From Chromobacterium aquaticum (GTDB lineage Bacteria > Pseudomonadota > Gammaproteobacteria > Burkholderiales > Chromobacteriaceae), in contig NZ_JAJOHW010000071.1 of the NCBI RefSeq assembly GCF_021129195.1, positions 1 to 33,191 on the forward strand: 33,191 nucleotides of DNA. Reading direction: 5' to 3'. Positions 25,310-32,402 of the stretch are shown here, one piece after another. The position numbers were made by a program, and so were the translations under genes. How positions within the stretch are numbered: the stretch's first letter is position 1; each line of letters begins with the position of its first letter. Under the pieces are notes generated by a model, which had not been told where the DNA came from, did no database searches, and saw nothing but the letters and a program-made list of their open reading frames with translations.

Positions 25310-25564
25310 ATGGATAAACATCCCATCCCCACGCCTTCCATCTCCAAACTCGAAACCGCGGACGCGCTGGCCAATGGCCTGGAAGCGCTGAATCTGTTGC
25401 GCCCGCTGCTCGCCAGCATGCGCCAGCAGATCGCCGTGCCGCAACCGGACTTGGAACAGCTGAAAGGCTTGTGCCAAGCGGCCAGCTGGATCGCCGACGA
25501 ATACCACAACTACCTGGACGCGATGTGGCGGGACGAAGCCCGTGCCAAGGCCACCGCGTCCTAG
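25310..25564 (+). CDS. Small hypothetical protein (84 aa)
   Basis: The ATG at 25310 follows CCAGGAG at good spacing; an upstream in-frame start at 25232 has no such site. The 84-residue product is soluble and mostly helical (ETADALANGLEALNLLRPLLASMRQQ, DLEQLKGLCQAASWIADEYHNYLDAMW), with no signal peptide and no domain I recognise. Its codon use fits the chromosome and it has its own terminator, so it is likely a real gene. Function unknown. Confidence 0.65.
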   Translation: MDKHPIPTPSISKLETADALANGLEALNLLRPLLASMRQQIAVPQPDLEQLKGLCQAASWIADEYHNYLDAMWRDEARAKATAS

Positions 25565-25607
25565 CACTAGCCGTCACCGCGCCCCCCGCGCCTAGGCGCT
25601 GAAACGC

Positions 25608-25641
25608 AAACAGCGCAAGACCCATCGCCTTGCGCTGTTTT
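25608..25641. terminator. Bidirectional terminator between convergent genes
   Basis: AAACAGCGCAAG pairs with CTTGCGCTGTTT across a 9-base loop, with T-runs on both strands. It lies between the small protein gene and the GNAT gene, which converge. Confidence 0.8.
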
Positions 25642-25672
25642 CCGATCCGCGTTCGCGACGAACGCTGGCGAC

Positions 25673-26182
25673 TCAAGCCAAGCGCTTCGCCATCACATAA
25701 TCGTCCATCACGAAGCCGTTGCCGATATCGAACACCGCCTGCTCCCGCACGGTAAAACCACGCTGCTTGTACACCGCGATAGCGCCGGCATTGTGCTTGT
25801 TCACCGTCAGCACCAAGGCATGGCAGCCGTGCCGGCGCGCCGCGTCTTCCGCCGCGTCCAGCATATAAGCGCCCAGGCCGCGGCCACGCGTCTCCGCCAA
25901 TAGATACAGCTGCTCCAGCTTCATCTCCCCCGGCGTCGCCGTCAGTGCGTAACTGCAATAGCCCACCGCCCGGCCATCCAGCTTCAATAGCCCGAACCAG
26001 CGGTCCGGCGCGTCAAGATAGGCGGACAGCTTTTCCGGGACATAACGGCCAGCCAGCATGTATTCGATCTGCTCGCGGCTGATCATGCTGATGAAATGCT
26101 GATGCCAGATCTCGCCGGCCAACTCGGCCAGGACGGGAAAATCGGCGGGGGTCAATGGCTCCAGACAAACGTTTTGGCTCAT
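25673..26182 (-). CDS. GNAT-family N-acetyltransferase
   Basis: A 169-residue acetyltransferase. The start at 26182 is preferred because GGAG then lies 10 bases upstream; at 26191 it would be one base away. The acetyl-CoA pyrophosphate-binding motif is LEQLYLLAETRGRGLGAYML, with RGRGLG as the Q/RxxGxG/A loop, followed by HALVLTVNKHNAGAIAVYKQRGF, the family's motif B. The N-terminus (LTPADFPVLAELAGEIWHQHF) is typical of small-molecule or peptide acetyltransferases. Substrate unknown; single gene. Confidence 0.88.
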   Translation of the reverse strand: MSQNVCLEPLTPADFPVLAELAGEIWHQHFISMISREQIEYMLAGRYVPEKLSAYLDAPDRWFGLLKLDGRAVGYCSYALTATPGEMKLEQLYLLAETRGRGLGAYMLDAAEDAARRHGCHALVLTVNKHNAGAIAVYKQRGFTVREQAVFDIGNGFVMDDYVMAKRLA

Positions 26183-26366
26183 GCGCGGCATACTCCGGGT
26201 TTCATGGGATCACCTACAGACAATGCGGACAACTGCCGACATTCACAAGCCCGCGGCCCGCCAGTTTGTCGCGGCGGCTTCACCCGAGCAGGCGAGACAG
26301 TTAGAATACAAACATCATAAAGCGGCGCCAAAACCCGCCGCCGCCACCTCCCCGCAGCGAGACTCC

Positions 26367-27140
26367 ATGCACTTCATCTTCGATATCGACGGCACCATTT
26401 GCTTCAATGGCAGGACCATCAGCCCGGCCATCCAGGACGCGCTGGACAGCCTGCGCCAGCACGGCCACCAGCTGGGCTTCGCTTCCGCCCGCCCCTACCG
26501 CGACATCCTGCCCTTGCTGGATGCCCGCTTCCACGACGCGCTGATCATCGGCGCCAACGGCGCGATGAGCCACCGGCAAGGCCAGCTGCACCGGCTGAAC
26601 CCCATCCCGGACCCGGTGTTCGCCGACATCACCCAGTTGGCGCAACGCTTCGCCGCGTCCTACCTGGTGGACCTGAGCTGGAACTACCACTACAGCGGCG
26701 ATGCCAGCCATCCCTTCCTCAACAAGGTGGACCCCGGCAAACTGGCCAGCCATGTCGGCGCCGAAGACATCCGCCAACCGACCAAGCTGCTGATCACCGC
26801 CTGCGCCGACGTCCACGGCCTGCGCCAGGAGCTGGACGCCCACGCCGGCGTGGAACTGCACCACCATTCCGATGAGCAGATCTTCGACATCACCGCCGCC
26901 GGCGTCAGCAAGATGGCCGCGCTGCGCCAATGCGGCATCGCCGCCGAGGAGCTGATCTGCTTCGGCAACGATAGCAACGATGTCAGCATGTTCCTGGACG
27001 CCGGCCACTCGGTGCAGGTGGGCGCCCATCCGCGGCTGGCGGAACTGGCCAGCGAGCGCTTGCCACTGGACCAGGACATCGAAACGCGGCTGGTGGACGT
27101 CATCGCGCGGCTGAGCCACGAACGCGCGCGACGGGATTGA
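26367..27140 (+). CDS. HAD-superfamily phosphatase, Cof/IIB type
   Basis: A 257-residue phosphatase. The start at 26367 places motif I at residues 4-10 (IFDIDGT, with nucleophile Asp6 and acid/base Asp8). Motif II is the serine of FASARPYRDI and motif IV is CFGNDSNDVSMF. The HHHSDEQIFDITAAGVSKMAAL block before it, with the conserved lysine, is characteristic of Cof-type IIB enzymes, which dephosphorylate sugar phosphates and nucleotides. The upstream part of the open frame (26181-26366) is not needed. Ribosome site weak (GCGAG). Substrate cannot be assigned. Confidence 0.88.
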   Translation: MHFIFDIDGTICFNGRTISPAIQDALDSLRQHGHQLGFASARPYRDILPLLDARFHDALIIGANGAMSHRQGQLHRLNPIPDPVFADITQLAQRFAASYLVDLSWNYHYSGDASHPFLNKVDPGKLASHVGAEDIRQPTKLLITACADVHGLRQELDAHAGVELHHHSDEQIFDITAAGVSKMAALRQCGIAAEELICFGNDSNDVSMFLDAGHSVQVGAHPRLAELASERLPLDQDIETRLVDVIARLSHERARRD

Positions 27141-27174
27141 AAAAGCGCGCTCCGCCGAGGATAAAGAAGGTGGA

Positions 27175-27274
27175 GCCGCTCACTAAAGAGACCGCGCCGC
27201 GACGACTCGCCGTTGATGCGCGGCCCGCGTCTGCGCGCCTTGTCTCTGGCTCTCTGCGAGATTGAGTGAGCGGC
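27175..27274. repeat. Inverted repeat in the HD-GYP gene leader
   Basis: GCCGCTCACT (27175-27184) and AGTGAGCGGC (27265-27274) are perfect inverted repeats 80 bases apart, with GAGAC/GTCTC pairing inside. The structure lies between the HAD gene and the HD-GYP start at 27327, in a 186-base gap. It may be a leader hairpin or a relic of a mobile element; it has no sequence in common with the copies A-I. Confidence 0.4.
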
Positions 27275-27326
27275 GCCAAGTAGATTGCCGTCGCCTCTCT
27301 GCCCGCCTCAATTCCGTGGAGCGCTC

Positions 27327-28673
27327 ATGGCCGCCACCCTGAAGCTGTCCGAACTGATCAGCTCGCTGAGCTACGCGCTGGACATCACCGAAGGCCAACC
27401 CGAGGGCCATGGCATCCGCAGCTGCTGGATAGGCATGCATATCGGCCAATGCATAGGCCTGCCACCGCAACGGCTATGGGATTTGTACTACGCCATCCTG
27501 CTCAAGGACCTGGGCTGCAGCAGCAACGCGGCGCGGATCTGCGCGCTGTACCAGACCGACGATCGCAGCTTCAAGCAAGACTTCAAGCATGTGGGCGCCG
27601 GCCTGCCGCAGCTGCTGGGCTTCGTGCTCAAGAACACCGGCACCCACAGCGAGGGCTGGGCGCGGCGCGCGGCCTCCATCCTCAAAGTGCTGCGCCACGG
27701 CCGGGCGATGGCGAGTGAACTGATCAACACCCGCTGCCACCGCGGCGCCGACATCGCCCGCCAGCTGCGCTTCAATGAAAACGTGGCGCGCGGCATTCAA
27801 TCTCTGGACGAGCACTGGGACGGCTCAGGCTGGCCGCTGGGGCTGCGCGGCGACGCCATTCCGCTGAATTCGCGCATCGCGCTGCTGGCCCAGGTGATAG
27901 ACGTGTTCCACATCACCCACGGCCGCCAGGCGGCGCTGGAGCAGGCGCTGCGCCGCGCCGGCGGCTGGTTCGATCCGGAACTGGTGGCCGCCTTCCGCCA
28001 CGTGGGCGCCCGGCCGGACTTCTGGCGGCAGTTGGAGGCCGACGACATCGACCAGGCGGTGCTGAGGCTGGAGCCGGCCCAATGCGCGGTGCCGCTGGAC
28101 GAGGACTATCTGGATGAAATCGCCGAAGGCTTCGGCCAGGTGGTGGATTCCAAAAGCCCGTTCACCGCCGGCCACAGCCAAAGAGTGGGCCATTACGCCG
28201 ACCAGATCGCCGCGGAGCTGGAACTGGGCCTGGAGCGACGGCGCTGGCTGAAACGCGGCGCGCTTCTGCACGACGTGGGCAAGCTGGGGGTCAGCAACAC
28301 CATACTGGACAAGCCCGGCAAGCTGGAGGCGGATGAATGGGAGGCGGTCAAACGCCACGCCGGCTACACCGAGGCCATTCTGGGCCGCATCGAACACTTC
28401 GCCGAACTAGCCTGGGTGGCCGGCGCCCACCACGAGCGCCCGGACGGCGGCGGCTACCCGCGCGGCCTGTCCGGCGACGCCATCGCGCTGGAAACCCGCA
28501 TCATCACCGCCGCGGACATCTTCGACGCCATCAACGCGGAACGCCCCTACCACCCGGCCACCCCGGCGCCGCAAACCCTGGACATCATGCGCCGGCACCT
28601 GGGCAGCGCCATCGACGCCACCTGCTTCGCCGCGCTGGAACAAGTGCTGCGCCAGGAAGGCGCGCTGTCTTGA
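27327..28673 (+). CDS. Dual HD-GYP protein: degenerate N-terminal and intact C-terminal phosphodiesterase domain
   Basis: A 448-residue cytoplasmic protein; start at 27327 with GGAG 7 bases upstream. Residues about 265-445 form a canonical HD-GYP domain that should hydrolyse cyclic di-GMP: H283 in AGHSQRVGHYAD, H315-D316 and K319 in LLHDVGKLG, H344, H368-H369 and the GYP motif in HHERPDGGGYPRG, and D397. Residues 1-200 look like a second, decayed copy: LLKDLG (59-63) stands where LLHDIG is expected, and HWDGSGWP (163-170) replaces HHDGSGYP, followed by LRGDAIPLNSRIALLAQVID as in real HD-GYPs. The first half is probably regulatory. No membrane segment, sensor or receiver domain is present. Confidence 0.87.
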   Translation: MAATLKLSELISSLSYALDITEGQPEGHGIRSCWIGMHIGQCIGLPPQRLWDLYYAILLKDLGCSSNAARICALYQTDDRSFKQDFKHVGAGLPQLLGFVLKNTGTHSEGWARRAASILKVLRHGRAMASELINTRCHRGADIARQLRFNENVARGIQSLDEHWDGSGWPLGLRGDAIPLNSRIALLAQVIDVFHITHGRQAALEQALRRAGGWFDPELVAAFRHVGARPDFWRQLEADDIDQAVLRLEPAQCAVPLDEDYLDEIAEGFGQVVDSKSPFTAGHSQRVGHYADQIAAELELGLERRRWLKRGALLHDVGKLGVSNTILDKPGKLEADEWEAVKRHAGYTEAILGRIEHFAELAWVAGAHHERPDGGGYPRGLSGDAIALETRIITAADIFDAINAERPYHPATPAPQTLDIMRRHLGSAIDATCFAALEQVLRQEGALS

Positions 28674-28680
28674 GCGCGTG

Positions 28681-28705
28681 AAAAAGCCGGCCCCACGGGG
28701 CCGGC
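28681..28705 (-). terminator. Terminator of the agmatine-deiminase-like gene
   Basis: GCCGGCCCC-AC-GGGGCCGGC is a perfect 9-bp stem next to AAAAA at 28681-28685, which reads as a U-run on the minus strand. The convergent HD-GYP gene ends 7 bases before it and may share it. Confidence 0.88.
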
Positions 28706-28717
28706 CTCCACGCCAAT

Positions 28718-29806
28718 TCAAGCCGGCTGCTGCTGTGTCGCGCAGTGGATGCCGCCGCCGCCGGCGGCGATGCCGTCTATATTCAGCTGCACCACCTCCC
28801 GCTGCGGAAACAGCTCGCGCAGCGCCGCGCGCGCGTTGCGGTCGGCCTTGGCGTCGCCGAACTCCGGCGCGATCACCGCGCCGTTGCAGACATAGAAATT
28901 GATATAGCCGGCGGCCATCTCGTGGCCTTCGTACTCCGGCCGTACCCGCTCCGGCCCCGGCAACACCACCACCTCCAGCTTGCGGCCGCGCGCGTCGCGC
29001 GCCTGGCGCAGCAGGCTCAGGTGATGGCGGGTGACCGCGTAATCGTAGGACTGCGGGTCCGTGTCCAGCCCGGCCACCACCACGCCGGGGCGGACGAAAC
29101 GGGCGTAGAAATCGGTGTGGCCGTCAGTGATGTCGCGGCCGGCGATGCCGGGCAGCCAGATCACTTTTTCCACGCCCAGCAAGCGGCGCAGCTCGCGCTC
29201 GCACTGCGCCTTGCTCCAGCCGGGATTGCGGTTGGCGTTGAGCACGCAGCTTTCGGTGATGATGGCGCTGCCTTCGCCATCCACCTCGATGCCGCCTCCT
29301 TCCAGCACCAAGCGGGTAGACACGACGGGCACGCCGGCCTTGGCCGCCACCGCGGCGGCCACCTTGGCGTCCCTACGGTGCGCCTGCTTGCCGCCCCAGC
29401 CGTTGAAGTTGAAATCCACCGCCGCCGCCCCGTCCTTGCCCTTGACGAAGATCGGGCCGCTGTCGCGTATCCACAGATCGTCCAGCGGCTGCTCCACCAG
29501 TTCCACCTTGGGTCCGCACAGCTTGGCCGCCAGCGCCATATCCTCGGCCCGCGTCAGCATGCGCACCGGCTCGTGGGCGGCGATGGCCTGGGCCACTCGC
29601 GCCAAATCCCGCCGCACCACCGGCAGCAAGCTCGTGCCCCACACCTCCAGGCTGGGACCGAAGGCCATCCAGGTGGCGGCGTGGCCTTCGCCCTCGTCCG
29701 GCATGCGATAGCCCGCCGCGCTCGGCTCCGCGCTCCAAGCGCGGGCGGCCATCATGCCGCCCGCCGTCAACAGGCTTGCGCCCAGGAATTGTCGTCTAGT
29801 GCTCAT
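28718..29806 (-). CDS. Tat-exported agmatine deiminase/peptidylarginine-deiminase family enzyme
   Basis: A 362-residue guanidine-modifying hydrolase. The start at 29806 follows GGAGA and gives a twin-arginine signal (STRRQFLGASLL, Arg4-Arg5, then an Ala-rich stretch to SAEPS). The active-site blocks are DLWIRDSGPIFV, NFNGWGGK, EGGGIEVDGEG, ITDGHTDFYARF and a C-terminal GGGGIHCATQQ, in which Cys355 is the nucleophile and the histidine of DGHTD the acid/base. Family members turn agmatine into N-carbamoylputrescine or deiminate peptidyl-arginine. Export by Tat is atypical for the polyamine enzyme and suggests an extracytoplasmic substrate. It is divergent from a solute-binding protein gene with a 182-base gap. 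Substrate unproven. Confidence 0.87.
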   Translation of the reverse strand: MSTRRQFLGASLLTAGGMMAARAWSAEPSAAGYRMPDEGEGHAATWMAFGPSLEVWGTSLLPVVRRDLARVAQAIAAHEPVRMLTRAEDMALAAKLCGPKVELVEQPLDDLWIRDSGPIFVKGKDGAAAVDFNFNGWGGKQAHRRDAKVAAAVAAKAGVPVVSTRLVLEGGGIEVDGEGSAIITESCVLNANRNPGWSKAQCERELRRLLGVEKVIWLPGIAGRDITDGHTDFYARFVRPGVVVAGLDTDPQSYDYAVTRHHLSLLRQARDARGRKLEVVVLPGPERVRPEYEGHEMAAGYINFYVCNGAVIAPEFGDAKADRNARAALRELFPQREVVQLNIDGIAAGGGGIHCATQQQPA

Positions 29807-29988
29807 CGCCGTGTCTCCAAGGCCGGTTTCCAGCCACATGGCCGTGCTTGGCATTGTGCAAGCGGACATGCATTTAAAAAAGCGATGAATTTTGCGGAAA
29901 CCTATCAATTTCTATCATGCATTTGCCGCCGCCGCGCGCCGGCGGGAAGAATGACATAAGCTGAAGACGGAATACAGGAGGGACCGGC

Positions 29989-30813
29989 ATGCGTCTCGCG
30001 CTTTGCATCATCATCGCCGTCATCGCGGCCCAGGCCCGCCTGGCCCTGGCGCAAGATCCGGAACTGGTGATGGGCTACCGCACCAATGAACGGCGTCCCT
30101 ATATCGACGACGACAACGACGAAGGCATCTATAAAACCCTGTACAGCCGCGCCTGCCAAAGAATCGGCTGCACGCTGAAAGTGGTGCGCCTGCCAAAGAA
30201 GCGCTTGCTGCAAGCGCTGGCGCAGGGCGAGGTGGACTTCTATCCCGGCTACACCTACAACGCGGAGCGCGAGCCCATCGCCCTATTCCTGCCCAACGGC
30301 CTGCGCGAGCGCCATGTCGTCATTACCCGCGCCAGCCACCCCGCCGTAGTCAGCTACGCCGATCTGGGCAATGGCGTGGAACTGCGCAACCTGGGCAACC
30401 CGGACCTGATTCCCCTGCCGTGGCAAGCGCGCATCAAGGTACTGCAAGTGCCGGAATTGGATGTGGAACGCGCCTTCCGTCTGATCAGCGCCGGCAAGGG
30501 AGATTTCTACATCTACGACGAACTCACGCTGCGTTTCTACTGGGAGCGACTGCGGCCGACCGGGCTGACGCTGCACCCATCGCTGGAGCCCTGGCAAGCC
30601 ATGCATATGGGCTTTTCCAAACACTCCCGCTTTTACCGCGCGCAGCCCAATCCGGATTACCGCGCCGACCAGCCCTTAAGCCCGGACAACTACCCGCTGC
30701 GGCTGGACCCGACCTCGCTGGCCGGCAGACTGACGGCCACCTTGCAGGCGATGAAGCAGTCCGGCGAAACCGAACGCATCGTCGAGCACTTTCTCCAGGC
30801 GCCGGTCCGTTGA
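29989..30813 (+). CDS. Periplasmic solute-binding protein, SBP_bac_3-like
   Basis: A 274-residue exported protein with an AGGAGGGA ribosome site and a signal peptide (MRLALCIIIAVIAAQARLALA, cleavage before QDP). The first strand and loop (LVMGYRTNERRPYIDDDNDEGIYKTLYSRACQRIG) and the LPKKRLLQALAQGEVDFYPGYTYNAERE segment fit family-3 amino-acid or polar-solute binding proteins. As with the gene at 4883, no ABC transporter genes are adjacent. It diverges from the agmatine-deiminase-like gene, so one might guess an amine or arginine-type ligand, but nothing in the sequence proves it. Confidence 0.8.
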   Translation: MRLALCIIIAVIAAQARLALAQDPELVMGYRTNERRPYIDDDNDEGIYKTLYSRACQRIGCTLKVVRLPKKRLLQALAQGEVDFYPGYTYNAEREPIALFLPNGLRERHVVITRASHPAVVSYADLGNGVELRNLGNPDLIPLPWQARIKVLQVPELDVERAFRLISAGKGDFYIYDELTLRFYWERLRPTGLTLHPSLEPWQAMHMGFSKHSRFYRAQPNPDYRADQPLSPDNYPLRLDPTSLAGRLTATLQAMKQSGETERIVEHFLQAPVR

Positions 30814-30850
30814 GAGCGCCCGGGCTTCTGTTTGGACAAACGCCACGGAC

Positions 30851-30888
30851 AAAACCCCTGACGCCATCTTGCGATGCGCAGGGGTTTT
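30851..30888 (+). terminator. Terminator after the second solute-binding protein gene
   Basis: AAAACCCCTG and CAGGGGTTTT pair perfectly around a loop that itself contains a small GCCATC/GATGCG stem. It lies 37 bases after the stop codon. Confidence 0.85.
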
Positions 30889-30899
30889 CCGGTAACGGA

Positions 30900-31042
30900 G
30901 AGCCTATTCAAAGTCCTGCACACTAGGGCATGACAAGGCGAAAACCGCTGCGAAAGCGGAATGTACAAGCGGTACATGAGCATTTCGAAGCAGTACTCAC
31001 CGTGTCACGTTTCACGACGCGCAGCAGATCGTAAACAGGTTC
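30900..31042. repeat. Mosaic MITE-like element, copy F1 (143 bp)
   Basis: The right two thirds match copy C closely (GACAAGGCGAAAACCGCTG, GCGGAATGTACAAG, CGCAGCAGATCG, ending AAACAGGTTC). The left end, GAGCCTATTCAAAGTC, belongs to the other terminal subtype seen in copies A and B. The two termini therefore no longer mirror each other well. The right end is followed by TAA (31043-31045), the left preceded by GGA, so no matching duplication remains on the left. Confidence 0.8.
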
Positions 31043-31045
31043 TAA

Positions 31046-31157
31046 GAGCCGCTAACAAAACCGCGCAGCGCACCTGAGCCAAGGCGCGCCGACGCAGGCA
31101 GTACAAGTAGTACGACAAGGAGGCGCAACGCAGGATCAGGGATTTTGTTAGCGGGTC
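31046..31157. repeat. Second inverted-repeat element, F2 (112 bp, TAA duplication)
   Basis: The termini GAGCCGCTAACAAAACC and ATTTTGTTAGCGGGTC are inverted repeats of a different sequence from copies A-I, flanked by TAA at 31043-31045 and 31158-31160. The left TAA is shared with the right end of F1. The core contains GTACAAGTAGTACGACAAGG, which echoes the GTACAAGTGGTAC motif of the other family. No protein is encoded. It ends at the stop codon of the PraB-like gene. Confidence 0.75.
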
Positions 31158-31657
31158 TAAGGCGTGACCCGCATATACGGCGTAGTACTCAGCGTCGCGC
31201 TGATGGTACAACCGCCGGACAACTGCGCCGCGTCCAGGCCGATCACGGTTTCACTGCCATTGTCGGCGACGCTGCCGACAATCTTGCTGGGCCCGCACAA
31301 GCCGCCGGCGATCGGCGATTTGACGTTCACCGCCACATTATCCAGCGTCAACTGGGTGGCGGTATCCACATGGCCGGTCCACGGCGAGGTGACCGAGGCG
31401 CTGGGCTTGATCAGCTTGCACAGCGCGCCGCCGCTGAAGGAGGCACTGGTGATGGCGACATTGCCATAGCCGTCCACGGTGCCGCTGAACACCGCCTTGC
31501 AGTCCAGATCGATGCCGAACTTACCCACCTTGGCCGGCCCCACCGCGGAAAACGGCATAGGCGCGCCGCCGGGTCCGGGCGGAGTGATGGTGACGGCAAA
31601 GGCGGATGCGGCGGCCAGGCTGAGCGCGGCGATGGCGAGACGATGGGATAAGGTCAT
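31157..31657 (-). CDS. PraB-like secreted protein
   Basis: A 166-residue exported protein. The start at 31657 follows AAGGAG and gives a signal peptide MTLSHRLAIAALSLAAASAFA. The mature part is Gly/Ser/Thr-rich beta sequence with four cysteines, in LDCKAVFSGTVDG, SGGALCKLI, AGGLCGPSKIVG and SGGCTISATL, and ends TTPYMRVTP. This layout matches PraB, the Pseudomonas alkane-oxidation activator and biofilm-associated secreted protein; the assignment is from memory. The stop codon TAG is formed by two bases of the TAA target duplication plus the terminal G of element F2. The 180 bases upstream are AT-rich and include the palindrome TTGATT-TC-AATCAA (31738-31751), probably within its promoter. Confidence 0.7.
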   Translation of the reverse strand: MTLSHRLAIAALSLAAASAFAVTITPPGPGGAPMPFSAVGPAKVGKFGIDLDCKAVFSGTVDGYGNVAITSASFSGGALCKLIKPSASVTSPWTGHVDTATQLTLDNVAVNVKSPIAGGLCGPSKIVGSVADNGSETVIGLDAAQLSGGCTISATLSTTPYMRVTP

Positions 31658-31838
31658 GATGGCTCCTTGCTTGAGAAGGTTGATCCATGCCAATCGGCAA
31701 GAAGCCAATAAATTAATATTCCAATTGAATTGAGCGTTTGATTTCAATCAAGCCGCGGCCCGCGCCGGCCCTGGCCTATGGGCTGATGCACAAGCGTCAG
31801 CTGTCGGCGCCGACGCGCACGACCATGAGCAAGAACAA

Positions 31839-31948
31839 GACAAGGCCTTGCGGCTGAAGAAGCGGAATCTGCAAGTGGTACATAAGCATTCCGAAGCGGA
31901 GCTTACCGTATCGAATCTCACGAAGCGCAGCGGGCTTTGAACAGGCTC
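31839..31948. repeat. Left-truncated MITE-like repeat, copy G
   Basis: From GACAAGGCC onward the sequence tracks copies C and F1 (AGAAGCGGAATCTGCAAGTG, GTACATAAGCATTCCGAAGCGG, TCTCACGAAGCGCAG) and ends in GGGCTTTGAACAGGCTC, the right terminus. No left terminus is found. The next three bases, TCA, are also the stop codon (TGA on the minus strand) of the DUF4280 gene. Confidence 0.7.
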
Positions 31949-32341
31949 TCAGGGAATCATCACCGTGAACTGGCCGGGCGCGTTGATCTTAATCACCCCG
32001 CCCCAGTTGCACATCAGCATGCTGTTGCTGTCCAGCGCCGGCATATTGGCGATCAGCACCGTGGGCGCGCCCGGGGTCCATGGCGCGGCGGTGACCGGGA
32101 TGCAGGGCATGGGCGTCAGCACGCCCATCGCGGCGGCGGTGGCGGCCGCCACCATAGGGTTGGCCGGGCTTTGGCACATGCCGAAGGGCATGATGTTGAG
32201 CATGGGCACGTGGTCCATGATGTTGGCGGCCGGCACGCCGCCGGCCATCACTCGATTGACCGGCAACACCACCAGGCTGCTGGGGGCGACGCCGAAACTG
32301 CATTGCAGCATCGCGCCCATGCATACTTGCGGACATCCCAT
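31949..32341 (-). CDS. DUF4280 PAAR-like protein
   Basis: A 130-residue protein with GAGGAGA as ribosome site, no signal peptide and the typical DUF4280 layout: an N-terminal CPQVCMGAMLQCSFG, then PVNRVMAGGVPAANIMDHVPMLNIMPFGMCQSPANP, and a C-terminal MPALDSNSMLMCNWGGVIKINAPGQF. Conserved cysteines lie at the start, middle and end. Proteins of this family resemble PAAR spike tips and are usually encoded beside cargo effectors of type VI secretion or other contractile systems. Here no effector, VgrG or immunity gene follows; the next sequence downstream is repeat copy G. It could act with a VgrG encoded elsewhere. Confidence 0.82.
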   Translation of the reverse strand: MGCPQVCMGAMLQCSFGVAPSSLVVLPVNRVMAGGVPAANIMDHVPMLNIMPFGMCQSPANPMVAAATAAAMGVLTPMPCIPVTAAPWTPGAPTVLIANMPALDSNSMLMCNWGGVIKINAPGQFTVMIP

Positions 32342-32402
32342 GCGGCGTCTCCTCGCTCTGGCGGAAAATGAAATGACATCGTCACGCCAAAGCCCAGTGC
32401 CG

